From: Klebsormidium nitens
Lineage: Eukaryota; Streptophyta; Klebsormidiophyceae; Klebsormidiales; Klebsormidiaceae
Length of the DNA: 41,324 nucleotides
Reading direction: 5' to 3'
Assembly: GCA_000708835.1 (NCBI GenBank)
Contig: DF237662.1
Location: forward strand, 1 to 41,324
The first letter of the stretch is position 1. Each line of letters begins with the position of its first letter. The position numbers were made by a program, and so were the translations under genes. Shown one piece after another: positions 32,701-41,324 of the stretch. The notes below the pieces were generated by a model. That model was not told the DNA's origin. It saw only the letters and a program-made list of their open reading frames with translations, and ran no database searches.

Positions 32701-35700
32701 GGCATCAGAGGCAGTGGTTTTCCGTGCTTATGCCTGCCCCTTGTAAAGCAGGCGCAGTCAATAACACTTGATGCGGTTTTGAGAAACGCCAAGAGAGCAG
32801 GTTCGCGGCATGTTCTTGCCTATGAAGCCTTCGACTGCAGACTATAGAGAGTCGACTCTGCAGACACAAAGCAGGTCGGACTCTCTGTCTGCTGAGTTAA
32901 GAACGCTGTCAGCCATCATCCTGGACAATTTTCATACGAAAGCGGACACTCTTTCGCAGATACCGCCGATGAGAAGCCGAGTCAGCCGTTCCGCCCTCCT
33001 GGCGGGGGGCCCGGTCCAGGGGGAAATGGAGGGGGCGGAAACGGGGGAAACCCGTCCGATCCGCCTGAACCTTCCGGGCATCGTGTGGCGGACCCATCCG
33101 GAGAGCCTTCGTCGAGCGGAAGCGAAGAAAGGGAGCTCAACTTCTTGGGTACGACTTCTTTGATCGTCGTGCTTTTCAAAGAGGTTTGCAATGGCTTTGG
33201 CTCCCGAAATTCTGCATGATTATACCTCAAGTACGATGTAGGTCAGAACCCTTGCGGCATGCGGGCACTTCAGAAGGTTGCGGATGATGACTGCAGTAGT
33301 TCCTAGAAGTATCTAGCTACCACAAGTTCCCAGCCCTGCTTGCCGTCAATCATTGCCTCATCCCTTGGTTAAGAGCAACTACTTAAACTTCCTCCTCTGC
33401 TTGATTCTTGTACAGAGGCCGTCTTCGCTTTCGTCTTTGGGAGGGGCGATGTGAACGCGGACCTCGAAGCGCGCAGGTGGAGAGCCATCGGTAAGTTTGG
33501 CGATCTGGCCGGTTACAACACGCCAGGGCCAGCCTGTTCTTGACGCGGGATATTCTTCAGAGCGTCGAGCGCCGCTTTCAAGGAGCGGCGCTTCAATTCC
33601 GAGCGTGAACGAGTCTTATAACAAGGTCAAGCGTAGTGGTTCTTTCCACTCAGCGATGTTTTCATTCAGAGATCAGGCAGGCCTCCCCCTGCTACATCAC
33701 TCCTACATCACTGGTTCTTGAGATTTTCGTGACCTTTGCCTGTCGTCCTCTCGTCCCAGAGGGCTGCTTCTGTTTCTGAGATGCAAAGGGCACGTCCTGG
33801 GCTGTCCCTGTAGCACGGCCGCTCGTCTTTCCTTTGGCGTTGGTTAGTCTGGTCGGTTAACAACGGGAACTCAAGTCTCTCATTTTGCCTGTGTAGGCTT
33901 GCTTCTCCGCCAAAACCAGGGCGCTGTCTACGCTGAGCAAGTGGCGCCGTTTCTGGACACGTGGCTGCTCGGGAGTGGCAGCAGGCCACTCGCGTGGTTT
34001 GAGAGAGTGTGGAAATGGGTGCTGCAGAGGAGGCGGCGGGAAGACGGGGCAAGGGATGCCGCACAGATGCACGAAGGGTGGGTCGCTTTCATTCCGAAAG
34101 TGCACTTTCGTTCCTGATGTCAAGTCCATTGGATACTGTCACGACAAATGACACGGAAGCTTTCTTTTGAGGATAAACGAAGCCTATCGGACAGAACTAC
34201 GAAAACTGCGTGCATCTCAGGTTTTTGGGGGCACGACTTCCAAAGAAATTGCCCGGCAAACTGCCTCCAGGGACATTTTAGAACACACGAAGTTTTCGAA
34301 CGCAGTTTGAATCTCATTGACGTCAGCTGTACTTATCTGAATTCAACTTATTTGACGTCCCTCTGGTTCCCGGAATGATGTCGTACACTCTTGGAAATGG
34401 CAAGGGTATTTAGAGTTCCAGCAGAAGTTGGCTCACCGTTTCTGACCCCATTCTTTTTAGAGTGCAGGTGCATGCTGCCGGTGCGGAGCCGCTTTTGGGG
34501 CCAAATAGAGGGCGTTTGTCTGGGAAACCCCCTTTCTAAATCTCAGGAAAGATGTCGTACATCATTGAAAGGCGAAGACACTTGACTTTCAGCTGACGTC
34601 AGCTTAACTCATCACTCGTCACCTCCGCTGATTGCAGGTACATGCTGCCGGTGCTAAGCCGTTTCGGGGGCCACGCAGAGGCGAACGACGAGGGGCGTCT
34701 GGTGTACGTCTTCCCGCACCTGCAGGTGTCTGCGATGGCCGCGCCGGACGAGCCCAGCACCAGGTACGGACGTCCGAAGTTTTAGCGGTTAAGTGACGGG
34801 GTTATGGCGGGGTTTGACCTGGTTGTGGGAAGTTTGGGGCATGTCTTTTAGCACATTCGCGTGTCCACAACGGCCGCGCTGGACGAGGCCAGCACAAGGT
34901 ACGGACGTCCGAAACCGCTTTTAGGGCTTGATGTGCATCGACGGCGGGTTGTATGAGTAGGATGAGGTGGATTGGTTTCATGCCTGCGGGGATTGCGGAC
35001 GGCCGTGCCAGACGAGCCCAATACCAGGTACGGACGTCCGAAGCGTTCTGGGTCATGTGACGGGTCTTACGGCGGAATTCGCCAAAACAGTGGAGAAATT
35101 TGGGGCGCCTGGTTGTTCAAGACCGTCGGCGCTTGCTGTATGTTTCCGGGCACCGCATGGGTTTGCTATGGGTGCGCCGGAGGAGCCCAGCACCAGATAT
35201 CGATGTCCAAATTGTCAGGAATCTCGTTGTTCCTTAACACTGAACTATCTACTGGTTAAGGTGGAGGTACGGTCTATGTCTCTTTGCACCTGCACTTTGT
35301 TGGCGTGGCTGCACTGAATGGGCTTAGCTCCAGCTGGTGTTTGGGACGCACCAGGGATCGAGACCGACTCGTCGGTTGCTGTGCTTTGAAACGTCGCCAG
35401 TGCGTTTGTCCTACTCAGAAGGGGCATCCCCCAACGTGTCTTTTCGGTACTCAAATCAGTGTGGTTGCATTTCCGGCATGACTTTCTTAAGCGACCGTCG
35501 GAGCGGATCCTCAGCTAATTGGTCGCCCGGGGGGACCCGTGCGCCTGCGCCCTCGCTTTTTTCCGATCAGGCCCGTGGACGGACCTTCGAGTGCAAAATG
35601 GCTGTTGCGGATTGCAGCGCTCTCTGATCGGCGTTTGAAGCCGTTCCTTGTCTGAAGCTTCTATGCTCTGCATCGTCTCAGTGGTCACCAATTGGTGCTT

Positions 35701-37326
35701 TCGAAAGCTTGACGCACAGACGACTGCTCCCGATCAGTGTCTGGTTTCCTTGCCAAATCGCGCGTGCCTGTTCTTTTGCCAGCTCGTAAAGTCGTGCAGC
35801 CGTGGCTATCCAATTCCTCTTTTTTTATTTTCATTTCTATGATCTGCTATTCAGGGGTTATTACGATCGCCGCTGATCGTGCAGCCGGCGTCTCTCCTGG
35901 ACCCCAGGCTGATCAACAAGGAAGTAACGTTTGCTCTTGTTTCTTTTTGCAGCAGCACACCAGTCGCGTCTCCTGCCTTCGTCCCCCCTCCCATCCCGCC
36001 CCCCATCTACGAAAAGCTGAAGCCGCTGAGCGACGGAGGCAGCAAACAGCCGCAGGTTATCGCTCTCGGCTTCTTAAACGGTAAGCAGTGAGCTAAACCC
36101 CTTGTAGCAAACAGGTTGTGGCATCCCCAGTCCTAACCAGTAAAGATAAACAACGTTGAAATGGTGAAGCTTGGACGCTTTTGCCTCTGCGGTCATCCTG
36201 CAACTTATCAAATGGTCCTTTTCGCTTGATACGACATGCAACAATAAAGCTCGTCGATTCTTTGCCCATCCAACATGCGCTATCATGCAGGAGCTGCGGA
36301 TCCTGCTGCATACTTAACTGGGCGTTTGTGTCTCAGTTTGCAGTGCGGATTCTCATCCGATTTGCTACCGTTCGATTCCAGTGCGGACAATCTATCAGTG
36401 CAATCCTTAGCTTGAGACTCCGCTCCTTGTAAATGTGCCCCGCGTTTAAGAACTTAAAGAGAAGCCGGTGAAAAACAATGGGTCCAGGAAAGAACCGGCT
36501 TCTGATCCAAATCGCAAGAATGCTCCCGATCCGGCTTTCCAATCGTAGTTCTTCAGTCCGTGTGCGTAGTCATTCTGCTCCTCGTCTTCCGGCGCATTGG
36601 GGGCCTGAAAATCGGCAAAGGCGGCGATATCGAGATTGTCGACGGGCGAACGGACCTCCTCGTAGCGCTCCTTGCGTGGGTGCCCCGTTTGTTGGCGAGG
36701 GTTTTCGTGCCCTTGCTTCTGTATGCGGTGGCGTTCTTTCTGGTGAGTTATCACGCCTTGCGCATGCATGCACTTAGCTTCGAGATATCCGCTGAAGTGT
36801 TTGGATTGTTGCTCAGACGAAAGGTTTGGTAAACTTTGCAGGTAATGTGCACCGGGGTTTGCCTTGATAAGTTGGCGCTTTTGAGTCGCTTGAAGGGGGT
36901 CGTCTGGCATCTGCTTTTGTAGAACAGAGCGCTGTGACTAAGGTGCACCTTTCTGTTTGCGTGTGCACCCACTCCCCCTGTTCTGAGGCACCCACTTCGC
37001 AGCTTTAGATATGCTGGCCTTTGTTGTTCGCTCTTTGTCTTGTGTTCCAGGCTCTAGTTGGTAATGTCAATCCAAGAAGCACCCATTGATACAAACGATT
37101 AGCTTTTATCGTAGGCGTCCATGTAATCTCGATCCTTCCGATTCCGTTCTTGCAGATACCCGCATTCAGGTATGTGATGCATCGGTACCAGAATTCTCAA
37201 ATAGAGCTTCGTAATGGAGAGCGACGATCACGAGCCCTCGAAGCTGTCCGTTTGGCATTAGCTGCAGCTGAAGACAAAGCGGCACAGGCCAAGCACCATC
37301 AGGCACTGACGATCATCACAAGCTGA
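29769..37326 (+). CDS. At5g03900-like chloroplast membrane protein, twelve exons
   Basis: Exons: 29769-29897, 30670-30780, 31366-31563, 32016-32154, 32467-32544, 32960-33148, 33416-33490, 33897-34077, 34638-34763, 35953-36080, 36549-36742 and 37156-37326. All are GT-AG with consistent phases, giving 572 aa (557 from ATG 29814). It matches the plant family of At5g03900, annotated as iron-sulfur cluster biosynthesis family protein and predicted chloroplastic; its biochemical role is not established. The order is: winged-helix-like module (VLNAVATLAPRFTLGDV to VVYIFP); hydrophobic segment IAFGVFLFASIILAITAILV; Gly-rich linkers (13 Gly at 32070-32108); NFLEAVFAFVFGRGD; a second module (GAVYAEQVAPFLD to LVYVFP); two membrane stretches in exon 11; and IPAFRYVMHRYQNSQIELRN near the C-terminus. 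The frame is open to 29640 upstream, and a transit peptide is missing, so an earlier 5' exon is likely. Confidence 0.82.
31275..31320. repeat. Perfect 23-bp tandem duplication in an intron
   Basis: The 23-mer that starts agtttcatcccctg and ends aaaagatcg is present twice back to back (31275-31297 and 31298-31320) without a mismatch. It lies 45 bp before the exon 3 acceptor of the At5g03900-like gene. Perfect identity suggests a recent event. Confidence 0.9.
34378..34700 (+). repeat. Ghost copy of the exon 9 head upstream of exon 9 (offset about 170 bp)
   Basis: The true exon 9 starts at 34638 after gattgcag and reads YMLPVLSRFGGHAEANDEG. About 170 bp upstream (34461-34515) the sequence agtgcaggtgcatgctgccg encodes MLPVRSRFWGQIEGV in the same layout. 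Flanking intron sequence repeats in step (gatgtcgtacactcttgga at 34378; gatgtcgtacatcattga at 34551). The ghost still has an AG but loses the reading after about 20 codons. Confidence 0.8.
34726..35215 (+). repeat. Four tandem copies of the exon 9 tail and donor site
   Basis: The exon 9 end encodes AAPDEPST and stops at the donor AG/GTACGG (34763/34764). The segment from gccgcgccggacgag through CACCAGGTACGGACGTCCGAA recurs downstream near 34871, 35000 and 35169 (spacing 135, 129 and 169 bp). Copies 1-3 share the exact donor block GGTACGGACGTCCGAA, whereas copy 4 has lost the GT (AGATATCG). Three donor-bearing copies within 260 bp could compete in splicing. Confidence 0.85.
35953..35958 (+). 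other. NAGNAG tandem acceptor at exon 10
   Basis: The acceptor reads TTTTTGCAGCAG. Either AG can be used in frame and would add or drop one Ser codon at the exon 9/10 junction of the At5g03900-like gene. Such sites are often spliced both ways. Confidence 0.55.
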
Positions 37327-39051
37327 CAAGAGAAGAATAACAAGGTAACAAATGTCCAGCATTGGGAACTGTTCAGCATTGCCTCGACAGCATATCAATC
37401 TTTCTTATGATTGAAGGGGGATGCATATTAGGCTTGACGCCACTTGCAAGTCTGGACATAGGGGCAATATGAAGATTGCTATTTACGTGCTTCATTCCAT
37501 CTCCATATGTCACGTATCCAAGACCCATGGCCAAACGGGAGCCAGTTTACCATGATATGCAGCGGAAGTTGAGCAAGTCGACTTGTTTGCTGTGAGAACC
37601 CTATATAGGCATGCTGAGTGTGCACGTCGAAATACGCACATGCGCCGTGGCCACCATCTAATTTAGAACAACACTGGAGTTATAAGTTGAAGTCTCATGT
37701 GATGTCGGTCATATATCGCCTAGCTTGCATGGTCGGCAGGCTTTGATCAAAGGATGATGTAAGAACAGCTTGCGACCGAGGACCCATGCTTAAGCGCAAC
37801 GGCTTCAATCTGCTCGAGAATCCCGAGCACGGGGCATGCAATCGCTTTACATGCACTCAACCAAGTCAACAAGCTACTAAAGCTGCAGTGCCAACATCGT
37901 AAAGACGGTCACTTCTGACTGACCTGAAACAGGGGATCGAGCTGCTTTACTAAGTGAGGCAGTCCCCGGTACTACCTACCGGTATAGCCTATAGGACTCA
38001 CTTGCCTCTTCGCGAAGCTAGCGGATCGACTCATCTCGACCTGACCGTAGAATGTGATCGATCGGACGGTATACGGGTCATCATCTGACGTGGGTGGCAG
38101 GGTCACGGTACCCCGCGAGCCTCGGCCCTCGACTCAGGGGCCCCGCGTGCTCTCCAAGCGGCATTCCAACGACTCCTAGTCAGACACAGGCCGGGAGCCT
38201 GACGGCCTTGATTCCCGCCTTTCTAAACGAGCTTCTGTCGATCTTGGTTTAGATGCCACTGCCAGGGATCGTCGAGCCGCTAGCCGCCTGAATCGATCGG
38301 ATTTCTGGACTACTAATGGATTTGATTCTCAGATTATTTAAACTTCATTGATTGATTATTTATTGTGGGAGCTTACCAAACGGTGTACCGGCCAAGATCC
38401 TGTTTGACCGGTCGCAGAGCCTGGGCCACTGCCAGTCAAAAACTCTGCTTATCGGACAATCGGGACCTTCCACTAGCTGGTCCTGGAAGAAGCTTCGGGC
38501 GTCTCAATTTCGGATATGACGGATCGAATTTCCAGATATGGAAACCCTTGCAATATCTGGTGAATTGATTCAAGATTGATGTCTCTCGCGATACGCCGTC
38601 TGCGTTTCATCCAGCCTATAAACCTTGGGTTAAAACGTCCGTATGGAACCGTAATCTTAAATGTTGTGCGCGCAGGCCGGGCGGACCGTCAACAAATCAA
38701 AACTGCCGGGTTTAAGACCGTCTGCTTACGCTGACAGTGAATCTGACAACGTCATGTGCTGTACACGTCACTTGCACGGGCGAATCGCTTTCCTCGGTAG
38801 ACGGCGGACGCCCGTCCGCTCCTGAAGCTTCAAGAATCAAAATCCCCCGTGCAGATCTAGCACATGGGTCGCCGCCAGCAAGATCTGCGGCTTCGCAATT
38901 GGATAGGCTGGCCGCTGGCAGACCGAGCGGCGAAGCCACCGCAGTGCGCACTGCGCACTGCGCACCAATCCGAAAGAGAAATTCTCAGTGTACCAGGCCA
39001 GGTACCGTCATAACCTGGGCAGTGTGTACGGTACACCTAGCGGTACAGCGA

Positions 39052-39761
39052 TACTCAGGAACTTTACTCCAGCTAACTCTGCTCCAGCTAACTCCTGGCC
39101 GATTCGACGAGCCAGCGTGGCAAAATCTTACAATCCCCCGGGCAGGGGTTGCACCGAGTAGCTCATACCGAGCATCGTAAAGTCAGCTCACCGAGTGCTC
39201 CTGTCGCCGATGAGTCAGATGGGTTACAGGCTTGGTTAGGGAACTCCCTAGAAAGCAGCGGCCGGTCTAGAATCTATCAATTCGGAACATGGACTCATCC
39301 AGTTTGATTACTAACCATGTATCCAATTATGTGAAATCATCCGAGCCTCAATGCCTCATCCGAGTGGGTCTTGCTCGTGCTCGAGCCTTGGGGTCTTCCA
39401 TTTCATCCCCGGTGATTTGGAGACTCCCCGGTTCAAAGAGTTGGGACCTGGGCAGGGGGAACTCAACTGGGCGGTGGCAAAGGCCGAGGTAGGACTGCTC
39501 GGCAACAGGTAGGGTACCCCGATACCCTGTGAAACACTGCAACGCAAGTCAGGCTAGCTTGTTGGACACCGGAAGAGTGGCACGGTTGGTCCGGCTGGGC
39601 TTATGTCTGGCCCGGCAACTACACCTAATTCCGCCAGCCGACGACAGATCCAATCGCGAGGAAGTGTAATGCCACTCTGGCCTACTTCTGTCCACGTCGG
39701 ACATATGGAATCGGGCCGGAATTAGCTGGATCGCTCTTACCTGGAGTAAAGTTCCTGAATA
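39052..39761. repeat. 710-bp fold-back element with imperfect terminal inverted repeats
   Basis: The left arm starts TACTCAGGAACTTTACTCCAG (39052-39072). The right arm carries its reverse complement at 39741-39761 with one mismatch in 21. Pairing resumes further in: CTCCAGCTAACTCCTGGCC..GATTC on the left against its complement ending near 39703, and GCCAGCGTGGCA (39111-39122) against TGCCACTCTGGC (39670-39681). The interior has no transposase ORF. It looks like a non-autonomous DNA element or an old inverted duplication. Confidence 0.65.
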
Positions 39762-40545
39762 TGTACAGCGTACCGGGCCGGGTGCGGTATCGGATTCCCG
39801 AACCGTTCCTCAGTGGAACTCAAGTCAGTGCGCAAGGGGCCGGGAGGGCACACTGTCGATGTACGGTAGAGTCCAGAGCAGTGACACTGCAAGTTCTACC
39901 CGGTACCGTAGTAGCACGACCATTTCACACCACATTGTTTTATGAACAAATACTACGTCACGTTACTCACGTATCTCATTTTAATTTTTGACCCCGGCTT
40001 TGAGGGGCCCGAGAAACATAAATGTTGGGGTGTGAAAAGGTCGTGAGACTACGGTACCTACTACGGTAAACTAGTACCTAGGTACTCATTTGTGTACGGT
40101 ACGGTACCTAGTAGCGTATGTCCCGTTGCTCATTTTTCGGTGCACACGTCATAATACCTGTGACGCAATCTCAACAGTTGCTGTGCACTTTCTGTGACTC
40201 GACAGACCGTTAGACGGCGTTACCAACGGTAGTACGGCGTAACGGTGCAGTATCTAGCTTACACCGAGAAGAGCAGCCGGTGGACAGTCCACAAAGTAAA
40301 AAACGATGAACAGGGGGTTCGGTGTGCTTTCAATGGACCCCAACCTTTGGCCCCCTATTTAATGAATCCAGTGCCCCGGCCATATAGATATGTTCACATA
40401 ATTAACCGGGCAAATAAAAGGAAAACGCGCCATTGGCCAAACTCCAGTTCAGCAAGTTCAACTGTAATTAACCATAAAGTTTACGGCATATAAGGTACGG
40501 AAACTCATCAACCTACGGTAGCAGGGGTTCTGGCGGGGCGCCAAA

Positions 40546-40627
40546 CGGGGCGCAGAGCGCCCCGGGGCAAATAATGGCGCCCCCGGGCGGAAGCCCGGGG
40601 CGCCAGAGCGCCCTGGGCCGCAGGCCC
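40546..40627. repeat. Cluster of three GC hairpins
   Basis: CGGGGCGC-AGA-GCGCCCCG (40546-40564) is a perfect 8-bp stem. A second hairpin spans 40576-40604, with GGCGCC and CCCGGGC arms around a GGAA loop and one bulge. A third, GGGCC-GCA-GGCCC, spans 40615-40627. The block is nearly pure G+C inside AT-richer surroundings, like GC clusters of some fungal and algal organelle genomes, but here in nuclear spacer DNA. Confidence 0.75.
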
Positions 40628-41050
40628 CGCCTACTTTCGGAAAGTCAGATCCAGGCCGCCTCAACCGGGAACTCTGAAATGATCTCTAAGTACAGCGTAT
40701 CAGAGCATTGCCTGCACATATAATCAGGACACAATGAAGCCCATATAGTTCCACGATTTGGGGATAAGCACTCACAATTGACTGAAAACGCGACGGACTC
40801 CAAGTCGAGCCCTCTAAACATACCGTACAGGTAGCCAAGTCTCATGCTTTAACCATTCATCTGCAAAAAACTGCTTCAATAAGAGCAATTGTTCCTGTAG
40901 TAGGTACTATACCTGCTTTGGATAGGGGGGCACGGATTTTTTGACTTTGTGCCCACTGCCGACTGCTTGTACCGAACACAAAAGCCCAGGACCGGTATGC
41001 ACGAATTCGGCTCGGTTAAACACAGCTTTCGCCGGAATACCCATTGCACC

Positions 41051-41130
41051 GGGTGCTGGCGCCCGGGCTTGGGCGCCCCAGGGAAGCTGGTCGGCGTCCC
41101 GGGGCGAAGCCCAGGGGCGCCACAGCACCT
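41051..41130. repeat. GC-rich fold-back related to the 40.5-kb cluster
   Basis: The left arm GGGTGCTGGCGCCCGGGC (41051-41068) continuing into TTGGGCGCCCC pairs imperfectly with the right arm GGGGCGAAGCCCAGGGGCGC..CAGCACCT (41101-41130). It shares the GGCGCC, CCCGGG and GAAGCCC words with the hairpins at 40546-40627, so the two are probably members of one family. Confidence 0.7.
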
Positions 41131-41324
41131 CCGGGCAAAATCCTGCTAGAACCCCTGTACGGTAGGTATGTACGGTAGTTGCTACCGATATTCTGTAACC
41201 GTACCAATACCGTCACGGTACGGTCCAAGTACCAAGTAGGTAGGTCCCTGCGGACCCTGCCTGTACCGAGGGTTAGGTAGGTAGTACCGTAGGTACCCGG
41301 TAGTAGTACGGCACAGCCTAGGTA

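Larger units (their letters stand above)
37327..41324. other. Gene-free flank: palindromes, GTAC motifs and fold-back repeats
   Basis: No supportable gene is seen after the stop at 37326. The segment 37420-37860 has CATG/TGCA words like the two convergent spacers. From about 38900 onwards GGTACC, CGGTAC and GTACGG recur densely, as at the left end of the window. Other items are a period-8 run of TGCGCAC (about 38944-38966), a 15-bp direct repeat ctccagctaactctg (39067-39096, second copy with one change), one large fold-back and two GC hairpin clusters listed separately. ORFs here have no domain or codon signal. Confidence 0.6.

Noticed and set aside
38737-39180. Plus-strand ORF of 147 codons
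   Set aside because: It crosses the period-8 TGCGCAC repeat and the fold-back arm; composition follows the repeats.
41210-41324. Possible telomeric repeat (TAGGTAGG and GGTTAGG words) at the right end
   Set aside because: The words are irregular and mixed with GTACCG motifs; no run of TTTAGGG or similar is present.

Overview
The window is nuclear DNA of a photosynthetic eukaryote in the green lineage (Viridiplantae). The genes are split by many GT-AG introns of about 100-1000 bp. Their products are of plant type: a tryptophan synthase alpha chain with a long Ser/Arg/Ala-rich N-terminal extension like a plastid transit peptide, a protein of the chloroplast family typified by Arabidopsis At5g03900, a mitochondrial ATP synthase subunit-f-like protein and a membrane-anchored gamma-glutamyltranspeptidase. 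Two telo-boxes (AAACCCTAA) lie in promoter positions. The repeat-rich spacers and compact genes would suit a streptophyte alga or an early land-plant lineage, but I cannot name the species.

Six spliced genes alternate strictly in orientation. Left to right they are: gamma-glutamyltranspeptidase (minus, ten core exons, 10760-2562, with a probable extra 5' exon at 11807-11664); an ATP synthase f-like subunit (plus, two exons, 12964-13835); an unrecognised membrane protein (minus, five or six exons, 19475-15606); tryptophan synthase alpha (plus, six exons, 19997-24796); a family-90 glycosyltransferase (minus, two exons, 28307-25997); and the At5g03900-like protein (plus, twelve exons, 29769-37326). 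All exon junctions were checked by hand for GT/AG and for reading phase. No long transposon ORF, rRNA, tRNA or CRISPR array was seen.

The genes do not form a pathway. They serve glutathione/gamma-glutamyl turnover, mitochondrial energy conversion, plastid tryptophan synthesis, protein or glycan glucosylation/xylosylation, and a plastid membrane function. The alternation gives head-to-head pairs (GGT/ATP-f, unknown/TSA, GT90/At5g03900-like) with possibly shared promoters. It also gives two tail-to-tail spacers, both carrying CATG/TGCA-rich palindromic islands.

The most unusual feature is inside the introns. In GGT, and again in the At5g03900-like gene, introns contain degenerate tandem copies (period about 120-180 bp) of the neighbouring exon's edge, splice site included. 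GGT exon 7 has three such ghost copies of its first part upstream, exon 2 has three, and exons 4 and 5 have more decayed ones. Exon 9 of the At5g03900-like gene has a ghost head upstream and three ghost tails downstream. The window ends (1-2.5 kb and 38-41.3 kb) are gene-free and rich in GTAC/GGTACC motifs, fold-back elements and GC hairpins.
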